From DATAOG01 sp963782885 (lineage in GTDB: Bacteria; Pseudomonadota; Alphaproteobacteria; Geminicoccales; Geminicoccaceae): DNA of 64,000 nucleotides. Shown here piece by piece: positions 27,196 to 35,665 of this stretch (within the stretch, counting starts at the first letter, position 1; every line of letters starts with the position of its first letter). The notes beneath the pieces were generated by a model, which was given only the letters and a program-made list of their open reading frames with translations, was not told the origin of the DNA and ran no database searches. The translations under genes and the position numbers were made by a program. The stretch spans positions 18,743 to 82,742 of the forward strand of contig CAWALL010000018.1 in assembly GCA_963782885.1 (NCBI GenBank), in the 5' to 3' direction.

Positions 27196-27313
27196 GCCGC
27201 CTACCGCCGGCGCGGAATCCACCGAACCAGGAGGCCGACCTTGTCAGGCCGGCACCGCGGCGCGTTTGCGCGGCCGCCGGGGCCGGCTTTGGCGCAACAG
27301 GTCGGCGACCAAC

Positions 27314-27944
27314 TCACAGAATGCCCCGATCTGAGCGATGATCAAGCTGGGGCGCCTTGAGGCCGTGAGCCACGGCATTGCGGACCTCGAAGATCTCCCA
27401 GAGCCGGTGGTGCTCCGCTCGCGTAATGACGGCGCCGACCGCGAGGCTCTTGAGGAGGAAGGGCGCGTTGCTCCGCTCGAAACTGAGAATTCTCGTACGC
27501 CGCGAGCAGTCGAAGTGTCGCTTCGGTCGCCGACCAGGCAAGCAGGAGCGCGGCCTCGACATGCCCGGCCTCGAGCAACAACTGCGCTTCAGAAAGCCGG
27601 TCGCCGATTTCCTCCGCAGTCCAGTCCTCGGCGTCGTAGGGCGCAAGGAACGGCCGCTCCGGGCTCACGATCACCAACTCGAAGCGCCATCCCGGGTGCT
27701 CACGCACCACGCGTGCGAGATCGCTCGGGCGCGGCGCACTCGCCAGGTGCGGCCGCGATTTGACCTCGACGATCACGAGGTCGTCGTCCTTGCGGGCGAT
27801 CAGATCCGGAGACAGGTCTCGCAGCACCTCCGGTAGCTGGTCAGCGCTTGGAGCCACGGTCACCTCGTAGCCCTGACCCCTGTACCGCTCCGCGATTTCG
27901 CGGACCTTGTCGCTGGCGACCGCCGTCGACGTGCGCGACGTCAT
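27314..27944 (-). pseudogene. PD-(D/E)XK nuclease-like gene, one frameshift
   Basis: The N-terminal half has a restriction-endonuclease-like core: SPDLIARKDDDLVIVEVKSRP, with Asp47, Glu60 and Lys62 forming the PD-(X)n-ExK pattern. The C-terminal half is helical (LSEAQLLLEAGHVEAALLLAWSATEATLRLLAAYENSQ). It then shifts frame near 27480, by a TTT, into FERSNAPFLLKSLAVGAVITRAEHHRLWEIFEVRNAVAHG, which resembles an RNase/HEPN-type RNAVAHG motif. One extra base explains the shift. It begins 34 nt after the RusA-like gene on the same strand, so the pair is probably an operon. Confidence 0.65.
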
Positions 27945-27978
27945 GGCAACACCTCCTGCGCAGGAGCTTCTTGCAAAC

Positions 27979-28338
27979 TTACATAGAGAAACTCGCGGCC
28001 TGCCCCATGGCCAGCAGCTCGGAGGGGTTCTCCACCGTCAGCGTGGCGCTGAGACTACGCTTGCGGACAATCAGATCCGTCACCTGAACGTCGTCCCGGT
28101 ACGCAATTCCCTTGAGGGCATCGAGGAATGGCTTGGCGACGTTGTCCAGATCGAGTGCAACCTCGACGAAGAGATAGCTCAGCGAGATCAGAATTGGATG
28201 TTCGACGGGCGGCTGGTCCGCCGGCCAGGCGTGCCGGATCTGAGAGGGTATGTCCTGCACCCAGCGACGCAGGCGGGCGCGGCGGCGCGTCTGCTGGGAG
28301 ACCGGCGGGCCGTCGATGACGAACTCGAACGGAGGCAT
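27979..28338 (-). CDS. RusA-like Holliday junction resolvase
   Basis: 119 residues. The RusA signature is clear: ALDLDNVAKPFLDALKG gives Asp63, Asp65 and Lys69, followed by YRDDVQV (Asp82/83), matching the spacing of the essential acidic residues and Lys in E. coli RusA. RusA cleaves four-way DNA junctions and is usually prophage-borne. No phage genes are around here. It precedes the PD-(D/E)XK-like gene by 34 nt. Confidence 0.8.
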   Translation of the reverse strand: MPPFEFVIDGPPVSQQTRRRARLRRWVQDIPSQIRHAWPADQPPVEHPILISLSYLFVEVALDLDNVAKPFLDALKGIAYRDDVQVTDLIVRKRSLSATLTVENPSELLAMGQAASFSM

Positions 28339-28363
28339 CGCCGGCCCATTGCTGCCCCCAGCG

Positions 28364-29095
28364 TCAGCTGCCCCGGTTCTTGCACCAACCCTCGTAGCGC
28401 GCGCGTGTCGCGTCGTCGGGCGGGTACAGGCCGAAGATGCCCTGCCCCGCCCTGACCTCCTCGAGGATCCAGGTCTCGATCTGCTCCTGGGCTACGGCAT
28501 CGCGCGCGACCTCGTCGGCGAGGTGGCGCGGGATCACGACCACGCCCTCGCCGTCGCCGACCAGGACGTCGCCCGGGAACACCGGCACCTCGCCGCAGCC
28601 GATCGGCTGCTGCAGGTCGACCGCGTGGTGGTAGGCGAAGCTTGCCGGCGCGGCCGCGCCCGCAGCATAGACCGGCCATGCGAGCGGCGTGATCTGGGGC
28701 GTGTCGCGGATCGCGCCATCGGTCACGACGCCCGCGACCCCGCGCTGGATCAGACGGGCGATCAGGATGTCGCCGAGCGAGCCGCCGTTCGCCTTGCCGC
28801 GGCAGTCGATCACCAGGACCTGGCCCGCCGGACATTCCTCGATCGCGCGCCGCTGCGGGTGCGAGCGACCTTCGAACATGCCGGGGTGATCGAGGTCCTC
28901 GCGTGCCGGGATCATCCGGAGCGTATAGGCCTCGCCGACCATGACCGGTGCGCTCGGGGTCAGTCGCCTCGCCCCCTGGATAAAGGTGTTGCGCAAGCCC
29001 CGCTTGAACAGCTGCGTCGTCAGCGTCGCCGTGCTCGTCTGCGCCAGTAGGCGCCTGGTGTCCTCGGACAGGCCGCTCTGCGGCACCTCGTTCAT
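28364..29095 (-). CDS. RraA-like / HMG aldolase family protein
   Basis: 243 residues. Carries the RraA fold core: GSLGDILIARLIQRGVAGVVTDGAIRDT with the family Gly-rich loop and the DGxxRD metal/substrate motif, then VFPGDVLVGDGEGVVVIP. Members are 4-hydroxy-4-methyl-2-oxoglutarate or oxaloacetate aldolases/decarboxylases, or RNase E regulators; the larger size and the loop favour the aldolase side. AAAGGAGGG lies about 9 nt before the ATG. Divergent from marC. Confidence 0.85.
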   Translation of the reverse strand: MNEVPQSGLSEDTRRLLAQTSTATLTTQLFKRGLRNTFIQGARRLTPSAPVMVGEAYTLRMIPAREDLDHPGMFEGRSHPQRRAIEECPAGQVLVIDCRGKANGGSLGDILIARLIQRGVAGVVTDGAIRDTPQITPLAWPVYAAGAAAPASFAYHHAVDLQQPIGCGEVPVFPGDVLVGDGEGVVVIPRHLADEVARDAVAQEQIETWILEEVRAGQGIFGLYPPDDATRARYEGWCKNRGS

Positions 29096-29195
29096 CGTCG
29101 AAGCCCTCCTTTCTGCCGTGGTTCATACCAGGCCGGCCTGCTATCTGCTATCTGCGGAAGCCGCCCCGCACCCCGGCAGAGGGAGCCCTTGCCCG

Positions 29196-29840
29196 ATGTC
29201 GCTCTCGACCGAGTTCCTGCGCTTTGGCGCCGCGCTGTTCGCGATCATGAACCCGTTCGGCGCGATTCCGATCTTTCTGTCGGTGACCGCCGACAACACC
29301 CCGGCCGAGCGCCGGCGGATCAGCGCGGTGACCGCGCTCGCGGTGCTCCTCGCGCTGCTGGTCACGGCGCTCTTCGGCCAGCAGATCCTGAGCTTTTTCG
29401 GGATCTCGATCGGCGCTTTCCGGGCTGCAGGCGGCGTGATCATCCTCCTGCTGGCGCTCTCGATGCTGCATGGCCGCCAGAGCTCGGTCCAGCACTCGCC
29501 GGTCGAGCAGCGGGACGGTGAGGCGAAGGACGACCCCTCGGTGTTCCCGCTCGCGATCCCGCTGATCGCGGGGCCCGGCTCGATCGCGACGGTGATCCTC
29601 TACAGCGGTCAGGCCGGGGGCGTGGCCGGCTTTCTGGTGATCTGCGCCGTGATCGCGCTGCTCTGCCTCGTGCTCTACCTCACCTTCCGCCTCGCGGCGC
29701 CGGTCTCAGGCCTGCTCGGGCCCACGGGCATGAACGTCGCCACCCGGCTGATGGGCATGCTGCTCGCGTCGATCGCGGTCGAGATGATCGCGGCCGGGGT
29801 CGGCGATCTGTTTCCGACGCTGCGGGCCGTGTCAGGCTAG
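29196..29840 (+). CDS. MarC family integral membrane protein
   Basis: 214 residues, six predicted helices. Family marks: FAIMNPFGAIPIFLSVT (NPxGxxPxF), FFGISIGAFRAAGGVIILLLALSML, FPLAIPLIAGPGSIATVI, and a late GMNVATRLMGMLLASIAVEMI. The function of MarC proteins is not established despite the name. The ATG at 29196 starts 11-12 nt after GAGGGAG. Confidence 0.9.
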   Translation: MSLSTEFLRFGAALFAIMNPFGAIPIFLSVTADNTPAERRRISAVTALAVLLALLVTALFGQQILSFFGISIGAFRAAGGVIILLLALSMLHGRQSSVQHSPVEQRDGEAKDDPSVFPLAIPLIAGPGSIATVILYSGQAGGVAGFLVICAVIALLCLVLYLTFRLAAPVSGLLGPTGMNVATRLMGMLLASIAVEMIAAGVGDLFPTLRAVSG

Positions 29841-29979
29841 GCTGCGGAGCGCGGTGCCGGTTGGCGAGTCCGATGGCGTGCGTGCCCGGTAATGCTGTTC
29901 AGATCGCCCGACGATGGTCGGGATGCGCAGAAGCGTTGCGGCACCACTCGCCGAGTTTGGCGTGGCGCTCGCCCAGGCA

Positions 29980-31128
29980 CTAGGGCTTGAGTTGGCTGTC
30001 GGCCGGGGATTCCGACGGCAGCGGCACGGGCTTGCCGCCCTGCCAGCGCCAGACGGTGGCCTCGCCGAGCGGGCCCTGGATGTCGCCATGCTCGTCGAAG
30101 CGGGCCTCGATGCCGAAGACCCGAAACGTCCCAGAGTGCAGGGCCTCGGCGGCCGCAGCACCGTCAGTCGTGCCGGCGACTTCGGCCGCCTGCGCCCAGA
30201 TTCTGGTGTTGCTGTAGCCTCTCGTGACGCGCAGATCCGACGGCATCTGGTAGGTCGCGCGCAGGGTGGCCTCGAACCGGGAGAACTCCGCGGTTTCGAA
30301 GCGGCGGTCCGCGATGACCACCGTGCCGTCCGCGGCCGGGCCGGCGATCAGGCCGTATTCCTCGCTGGTGCTGGCGGCGGAGATGATCGTCGGCGGCCGG
30401 AATCCCGCCTCGGCCATCTGCCGGCGCAACAGGCCGATCTCACGCGGATAGCCGCCGTAGTAGAGGGCGTCGGCACCGACCTGCCGCAGCCGCTCGATCA
30501 GGTCCCCGAACACGAGCTGCCCCGGCTGCACGGCCTCGAGCAGGACCGGCTGGATCCCGAGGTCTGCGAGACTCCTGCGCGTCACATCGGCCGCCCCTTT
30601 GCCGTAGGTGCGCGTATCGTCGACGACCGCGATCCGCTTCGCGGCCAAATGCCGGGCCATGTAACCCGCGGTGGCCTGGCCGTAGGCAAGGTCCGACGGG
30701 CTGCCTCTGAAGGTCCACCGCAGCCCGCGAGCGGTCAGGAGCGGGTTGCTGGCCAGCGTCAGGAACGGGACCCGAGCCGCCTCGTAGACCTCGGAGGCGG
30801 GGATCGCTGCCTGCGAGCAGAGGTGCCCGATGGCCGCCGCGACCCCGTCGGCCACGAGCTTGCGTGCGGCAGCCACCGCCTGCTCGCCGTCGCAATGGTC
30901 GTCGACGTGCTCGACCACGACCTTCTGGCCGAGTACCCCGCCGGCCGCGTTCAGCTCCGCGACCGCGAGCTTGGTGCCGTTATGGTCCTGCTCGCCGGCG
31001 AGCTCCATCTCGCCCGTCAGCGGCCCCGCGAAGCCGATCAGGATCTCGGCGTCGAGATCTCGCGTTCCGGCGAAGATCGCGACAGTGACAGACCCGACGA
31101 GGAGCAAACCCATCCTTCTGCTCGTCAC
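29980..31128 (-). CDS. LivK-type branched-chain amino acid / amide substrate-binding protein
   Basis: 382 residues. A signal-like hydrophobic N-terminus (MGLLLVGSVTVAIFAG) precedes a periplasmic binding protein type 1 domain: EILIGFAGPLTGEMELAGEQ, GTKLAVAELNAAGGVLGQKV, VDDHCDGEQAVAAARKL, GHLCSQAAIPASEVYEAARVPFL, KRIAVVDDTRTYGKG. The GTG at 31128 has GGGAGG 6 nt upstream and is preferred to the ATG at 31113. No ABC permease or ATPase adjoins it. The divergent neighbour is an enolase-superfamily gene, so the ligand may be a sugar acid or another carboxylate; this is inference. Confidence 0.85.
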   Translation of the reverse strand: MTSRRMGLLLVGSVTVAIFAGTRDLDAEILIGFAGPLTGEMELAGEQDHNGTKLAVAELNAAGGVLGQKVVVEHVDDHCDGEQAVAAARKLVADGVAAAIGHLCSQAAIPASEVYEAARVPFLTLASNPLLTARGLRWTFRGSPSDLAYGQATAGYMARHLAAKRIAVVDDTRTYGKGAADVTRRSLADLGIQPVLLEAVQPGQLVFGDLIERLRQVGADALYYGGYPREIGLLRRQMAEAGFRPPTIISAASTSEEYGLIAGPAADGTVVIADRRFETAEFSRFEATLRATYQMPSDLRVTRGYSNTRIWAQAAEVAGTTDGAAAAEALHSGTFRVFGIEARFDEHGDIQGPLGEATVWRWQGGKPVPLPSESPADSQLKP

Positions 31129-31284
31129 GCTGCGCCTCCCCGCTCTCTGATCGTGTTTGGGGCGCCTCGATCTTGTCCGAACAGTCGACTTCTGGAAAGA
31201 CACCTTGCCCAGCCGGTTGTACTGGAAGCAAGCGCGCTCTGCGCCACGATTGCGAAGCCCGCCAGCAGGCCCGGAGACAGCCCC

Positions 31285-32508
31285 ATGAAGATCACCGCGC
31301 TCGAGACCATCCAGCTCGCCGAGTTCAGCAATCTGGTCTGGGTCGAGCTGCAGACAGACCAGGGGCTGACCGGGCTCGGCGAGACCTTTCGCAATCCCGA
31401 GGCGACGGTCGCCTACATCCACGAAACCTGCGCGCCCTATCTTCTCGGGAAAGACCCGCTCCGGATCGAGCGCCACGCCCGCGCGCTGATGGCCGAGGTC
31501 GGCAACCATTTTTCCGGTTTTCCCACTCGGAGCGTCGAGGTGCGGGGCAATTCCGCGGTCGATCTGGCGCTCTGGGATCTGTTCGGCAAGGCAGCCGGCC
31601 TGCCCGTGTACCAGCTCTTGGGCGGCCTCAGCCGGGAAAAAATCCGGATTTACAACACCTGCGCCAGCGCCACGTACAACCGGGTCGCGCGCGGCGACTA
31701 CAACACGCTCCTGGTGCGTCCGGGCGACGCCGCGGCCAGCGCCGATCCGCTCGACGATCTCGCGGCCCAGCACCAGCGGCCGGCGGAACTCGCGGCATCT
31801 CTGTTCGAGGACGGCGTCACGGCGATGAAGATCTGGCCGTTCGACGCCCACGCGCTGCCGACCGCCGGCCAGCACATCGCGGCCGGGGATCTTGCGCGCA
31901 CGGTCGGGCTGATCGAGGCGATCCGCAGTGCGGTCGGCGACCGGATCGACATCATGCTCGAATACCACGGCCTCTGGCAGCTGCCGGCGGCGCTCCAGAT
32001 CGCCGACGCGCTGGGCGGGCTCGGGATCTACTGGCACGAGGATCCGATCGCGATGCACGAGCTCGACGACTTGGCCCGCTATAAGGCGCGCGTGCGCGGC
32101 CGGGTCGCCGGCAGCGAGAACCTCGGCACCAAAACCTGGTTCAAAGAAGCGCTGACGCGCGGCGCGATCGACGTGGTCCACTTCGACATGGCCTGGGTCG
32201 GCGGCCTGACCGAAGGCCGCAAGGTCGCAGCGCTGGCCGAAGCCTTCGACCGGCCGATCGCGCCCCACGACTGCACCGGCCCGGTCACGCTCTGCGCCAA
32301 CCTGCACCTGACGCTCGCGGCCCCGAACGCGCTGATCCTCGAGACCGTGCGCGCCTACACCCGGGGCTTCTACCGGGACCTGGTGACCACGCTGCCACGG
32401 ATCGAGCAGGGTTTCGCCTACCCGCTCACCGGCCCGGGCCTGGGCACGGCCCTGCTCCCGGACCTTCGCCGTCGCCCCGATGCCAAAGTACGGACGACCG
32501 CGCTCTGA
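31285..32508 (+). CDS. Enolase superfamily enzyme, mandelate racemase/muconate lactonizing group
   Basis: 407 residues. The capping domain starts MKITALETIQLAEFSNLVWVELQTDQGLTGLGET. The barrel carries MKIWPFD (Lys), LEYHGLW, HEDPIAMHEL, GSENLGT (Glu ligands) and APHDCTGPVTLC with the late His. This pattern fits acid-sugar dehydratases such as galactonate- or gluconate-type enzymes of the mandelate racemase subgroup. The exact substrate is unknown. The start has GGAG 9 nt upstream. Divergent from the LivK-type gene. Confidence 0.85.
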   Translation: MKITALETIQLAEFSNLVWVELQTDQGLTGLGETFRNPEATVAYIHETCAPYLLGKDPLRIERHARALMAEVGNHFSGFPTRSVEVRGNSAVDLALWDLFGKAAGLPVYQLLGGLSREKIRIYNTCASATYNRVARGDYNTLLVRPGDAAASADPLDDLAAQHQRPAELAASLFEDGVTAMKIWPFDAHALPTAGQHIAAGDLARTVGLIEAIRSAVGDRIDIMLEYHGLWQLPAALQIADALGGLGIYWHEDPIAMHELDDLARYKARVRGRVAGSENLGTKTWFKEALTRGAIDVVHFDMAWVGGLTEGRKVAALAEAFDRPIAPHDCTGPVTLCANLHLTLAAPNALILETVRAYTRGFYRDLVTTLPRIEQGFAYPLTGPGLGTALLPDLRRRPDAKVRTTAL

Positions 32509-32518
32509 CTCCGGTTTG

Positions 32519-32694
32519 CGCGTGTCCGCGCTTCCGCCGCATGCCAACGAGCAAGCCAGGTTCCGCCGGCGCTACGCCGAACTGGACAGCATTGCCCACC
32601 GTGATGCGACCCGACCGCGCCCGGGAGTATGAGCGGCGCTGTGGTCGCAAGAAGGTCACCAGCAGGTTCGTCTGCACGCGTGCGCGGACACGCG
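32519..32694. repeat. 13-bp perfect inverted repeat bracketing 150 bp
   Basis: CGCGTGTCCGCGC at 32519-32531 and its exact complement at 32682-32694, in the gap between the enolase-superfamily gene and SCO1. No gene is seen inside. The 150-bp span is too long for a terminator loop. It could be a small mobile remnant or a paired-terminator arrangement. Confidence 0.5.
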
Positions 32695-32719
32695 AGACCC
32701 GATCGACGGTCTCCGAGGC

Positions 32720-33310
32720 TCATCGAGGCTCGTTCACGAGGCTCTCGAGGTCGTGGCGAAACTCCTCCGGATCGAAACGGTTGCCTAGATACTGCACGCG
32801 CATCTCGCCCTGTCGGTCGATCAGCGTGGTCAGGAGCGTGTGGTCGTCGATCGTGCCGTCCGCCGCCTTGACGACCGCCACCCCGTAACCGTGCGCCAGC
32901 TCGCGGATCGCCGCCGGCTCGCCGGTGAGGAAGCGCCAGCCGGCGACATCGGCGCCGAGGGCCCGGGCGTACTTCTTGAGCACCGCCGGCGTGTCGTGCT
33001 CCGGATCGACCGTGATCGACAGGAAAGCGACCTTCTTGCCGAAAGCCGGCCCCAGCTTGTCGCGCACCTGCGCCCTCTTGTACGTCAGCAGCGGGCAGAC
33101 GTCCGGGCAGGAAGTGTAGATGAAGGCGACCGCGACCACCTTGCCGCGCAGAGACCCAAGCGTCACCTCCGCCCCATCCTGGGAGGTCAGGTCGAAACCG
33201 GGCGCCGCCCCGAGCGTCGGCAGCCGCTGTCCCTCCTGCTGACCGGCCTCATGGGCCTGGGCGAGCGTCGACCAGGCGAGCATTCCGAGCACAAGAACGC
33301 GCGCCAGCAT
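32720..33310 (-). CDS. SCO1/SenC family copper chaperone
   Basis: 196 residues. A signal peptide (VLVLGMLAWSTLAQA) then a thioredoxin fold: PGFDLTSQDGAEVTLGSLRGKVVAVAFIYTSCPDVCPLL with the CxxxC copper ligands, FLSITVDPEHDTPAVLKKYA, and the distal ligand His in TIDDHTLLT. SCO proteins deliver copper to the CuA centre of cytochrome oxidase or act as periplasmic thiol reductases. It follows the NitT-type binding protein gene by only 4 nt, and no oxidase genes are near. Confidence 0.92.
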   Translation of the reverse strand: MLARVLVLGMLAWSTLAQAHEAGQQEGQRLPTLGAAPGFDLTSQDGAEVTLGSLRGKVVAVAFIYTSCPDVCPLLTYKRAQVRDKLGPAFGKKVAFLSITVDPEHDTPAVLKKYARALGADVAGWRFLTGEPAAIRELAHGYGVAVVKAADGTIDDHTLLTTLIDRQGEMRVQYLGNRFDPEEFRHDLESLVNEPR

Positions 33311-33314
33311 GGGT

Positions 33315-34321
33315 TCACGCCTTCAGTTCGCGTTTGAGCTCGTTCAGGAAGCGCCATTCGGTGCCTTTGGTGATGATCTCCTGCGGGGTCGACTTGATGA
33401 TGCCGACCTCGTGCAGCCAGAGGGAGTAAAAGCGCATCGTGTCCTCGGCATCGTACTCACGCCAGAGCTGATAGGGCAGCTCTTGGATCGTGTCGAGCGC
33501 ATAGTCGTAGTGCTCGGTGAACCCGGCGTTGACCAGCTGGCGAGCGGCAGTCTGGGGCTCCGCGCTGCAGAACTCGGCGGCCTTGAAGGTCGCGCGCAGG
33601 AAGCGCTTGGTCGCGATCGGATGCGCGTTGACCCAGTTGCGGTTGCCGAAGATCATGCAGCAGAAATACTGCGACCACGGCTTGTCCGCGACCGTCTGCA
33701 AGATTACGCGCCCGATCTTGCGGGCGCGCAGCTCCTGCGGCTCCGGGGAAAGCCGAGAAAGGCGTCGGTCTCGCCGGCGGCGAACAGCTCCTTGGCGGTG
33801 CCGTCCGGCGGCACGACCCACTCGATGTCCTGCTTGGGGTCGAGGCCGACGTGCTTGGCCATGATCGAGAGGAAGAAGTACTCGCTCGAGGCGAAGGTCT
33901 GGATGCCGACCCGCCGCCCCTTGAGGTCGCCGATGTTCCGGATCGGCCCGTGCACGAACAGCTCGTAGCAGCCGGCGTGCAGGCCGCTCACCGCTACGAT
34001 CGGCAGGCCGGCGTCCACGGCGTAGATGACGGCCCCGCCGAAGCTCGAGCCGAAGTCGACCTCGCCCTTCGCCATCATCTGCGGTGTGGCGAAGCCTCCG
34101 GGCGATTTCAGGTATTGGACATCGGTGAAGGCTTCGGCGTGCAGAAGCTCCTCGGCCACGTCCAAGGGCGCGAAGCAGATCCCGGTCGTGGAGGCCAAGC
34201 GGATCGTGGTCGTCTCCGGCGGTCCCTCGGCGGCGAGCGATACGCTGGGACCGAGGATACCGGCGGCCGCAGCCAACGACGCGCTCGTCAGGAAATCGCG
34301 GCGATTTTCTCTGATCTGCAT
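33315..34321 (-). pseudogene. NitT/TauT-type ABC substrate-binding protein, one frameshift
   Basis: The N-terminal frame (34321-33704) carries a twin-arginine signal (RRDFLTSASLAAAAG) and a SsuA/THI5-like domain: TTGICFAPLDVAEELLHAEAF, QMMAKGEVDFGSSFGG, LKGRRVGIQTFASSEYF. After GETDAFLGFP the sense moves to the next frame (EPQELRARKIGRVILQT to the stop at 33315). The break is in the GGGG run at 33745-33748; one more base would give a protein of about 335 residues. These receptors bind nitrate, sulfonates, thiamine precursors or aromatic acids. A paralogue tail lies just upstream. Confidence 0.75.
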
Positions 34322-34371
34322 ATAAGTCTCCTCTATTGAGCGCCGGCGCGAGGGGCGATCTGCTCAGGCCT

Positions 34372-34480
34372 TCAACTGGCGTTTGATTCGTTCAGGAAGC
34401 GCCAGTCGGTGCGTTCGGCGAGGTCCGGCCATCGCCTGGCCGTCGAGGTGCACCACGTCGGAGTCGCTGCCTGGGGAACA
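34372..34480 (-). pseudogene. 3' remnant of a second NitT/TauT-type binding protein gene
   Basis: The minus strand encodes LAERTDWRFLNESNAS then a stop at 34372, close to the KGTEWRFLNELKRELKA end of the neighbouring binding protein. The matching DNA also contains the shared block CGTTCAGGAAGCGCCA. The body of the gene is absent: the IS1595 element is inserted just upstream, and no further similarity is seen beyond it. It points to a former tandem duplication. Confidence 0.55.
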
Positions 34481-34490
34481 ATTCCCACCA

Positions 34491-35485
34491 GCGGCTTATC
34501 CCTTTGCATCTGGCTGCCCCTACGGGTAGTATGATCGATGGTAGGAGGGCGTGGTGATAGGTGATGTTCCGCGGTCGTTGCGTGAGTTCGAGGCGCGGTT
34601 TGCGGATGACGAGGCCTGCGCCCGCTGGTTGCTGGCGAAACGCTGGCCGGACGGCTTTCGCTGCCCCGCTTGTGGCCATGACCACGGCTGGGAGCTGGGG
34701 CGCGGCGTGGTGCTGATCGAATGCGCCCGGTGCCACCGCCAGACCTCGGCGACCGCGGGCACGGTGCTGCACCGTTCGCACCTGCCGCTCAAGACCTGGT
34801 TTCTCGCCGCCTGGCTGGTGGCGACCCACAGGAACGGCATCTCGGCGCGGCAGCTGTGGCTGCAGCTCGGCTTGGGCTCCTACAAGACCGCCTGGCTGCT
34901 GCTCGCCAAGCTGCGCCGGGCGATGGTCGACCCGGAGCGGTCGCCGCTTGGCGGCCTGGTCGAGGTCGACGAGACCAGCATCCCCTTGCGCACCAAGGAC
35001 GACCCGATCACGCCCCAGTCCGGCCGCTCGGAGCAGGGCAAGCTCTTGATCGCCGGCGCGGTCGAGATCCATGGCAGGGGCCCGGGCCGGGCCCGCCTTG
35101 CGGTGATCCGGGATTATTCGGCCGCGACCCTCGGCGGCTTCGTCGGTGGCAACGTGGTCGCCGGCAGCACGGTGGTCAGCGACGGCTGGTCGGGCTACGC
35201 GCGCCTCAAGGCGGTCAAGCACGATCCTAAGGTGGTCGGGCCGATGGCGGCGCATGTGCTGCTGCCCTGGATCCACCGGGTGTTCGCCAACGCCAAACGC
35301 TGGGCGCTCGGCGTCTACCACGGGCTGCGGGCACCCCATCTGCAACGCTATCTCGACGAGTTCGTGTTCCGGTTCAACCGAAGGCGCACGCCCCAGGCCG
35401 CGTTCGCCTCGCTCCTCGGCCTCGCCGCCCAGCGCGACCATGCCTCCTACCACATGTTGATCCACCAGACTTAAAGGGATAAGCC
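34491..35485 (+). mobile_element. IS1595 family insertion sequence
   Basis: An element of about 1 kb holding one transposase gene. Ends are inverted repeats: GGCTTATCCCTTT at 34493 and its complement ending at 35485, followed inward by a shared TCTGG block. It is flanked by the direct repeat ATTCCCACCA at 34481-34490 and 35486-35495; the left copy is separated from the repeat end by GC, so the true duplication may be 8 bp with chance extension. Confidence 0.85.
34551..35474 (+). CDS. IS1595 family transposase (ISXO2-like)
   Basis: 307 residues from GTG. An N-terminal zinc ribbon (FRCPACGHDHGWELG and IECARCHRQTSATAGTVLHRSHLPLKTWF) is the IS1595 signature. The DDE-type domain includes GLVEVDETSIP, STVVSDGWSGY, and the C-terminal NAKRWALGVYHGLRAPHLQRYLDEFVFRFNRR. 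The gene is complete and in frame, so the copy may be active. Confidence 0.93.
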   Translation: MVIGDVPRSLREFEARFADDEACARWLLAKRWPDGFRCPACGHDHGWELGRGVVLIECARCHRQTSATAGTVLHRSHLPLKTWFLAAWLVATHRNGISARQLWLQLGLGSYKTAWLLLAKLRRAMVDPERSPLGGLVEVDETSIPLRTKDDPITPQSGRSEQGKLLIAGAVEIHGRGPGRARLAVIRDYSAATLGGFVGGNVVAGSTVVSDGWSGYARLKAVKHDPKVVGPMAAHVLLPWIHRVFANAKRWALGVYHGLRAPHLQRYLDEFVFRFNRRRTPQAAFASLLGLAAQRDHASYHMLIHQT

Positions 35486-35495
35486 ATTCCCACCA

Positions 35496-35665
35496 TTAGA
35501 CACCAGCTTAGACGGGCAACATAACCTGACGGTGTCCGCAGAATTAAACTGTCGTAATTTCTGGCTACCATATCAACGCGAGAGCGCCGGCCGTTGATTA
35601 GACAGCCATTTGCATGGAATTTTCGGCGACCTCGCCTCGCACGCGGACGGATCTGACCGAATAGA
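35496..35665. other. Intergenic stretch right of the IS1595 element
   Basis: No gene seen. Moderately AT-rich, between the insertion sequence and the end of the LysR gene. Confidence 0.4.

Noticed and set aside
29914..32508. 864-codon open frame spanning the antisense of the LivK-type gene and the enolase gene
   Set aside because: Only the part from 31285 matches a family; the rest is antisense to a clear gene and reflects high GC with few stops.
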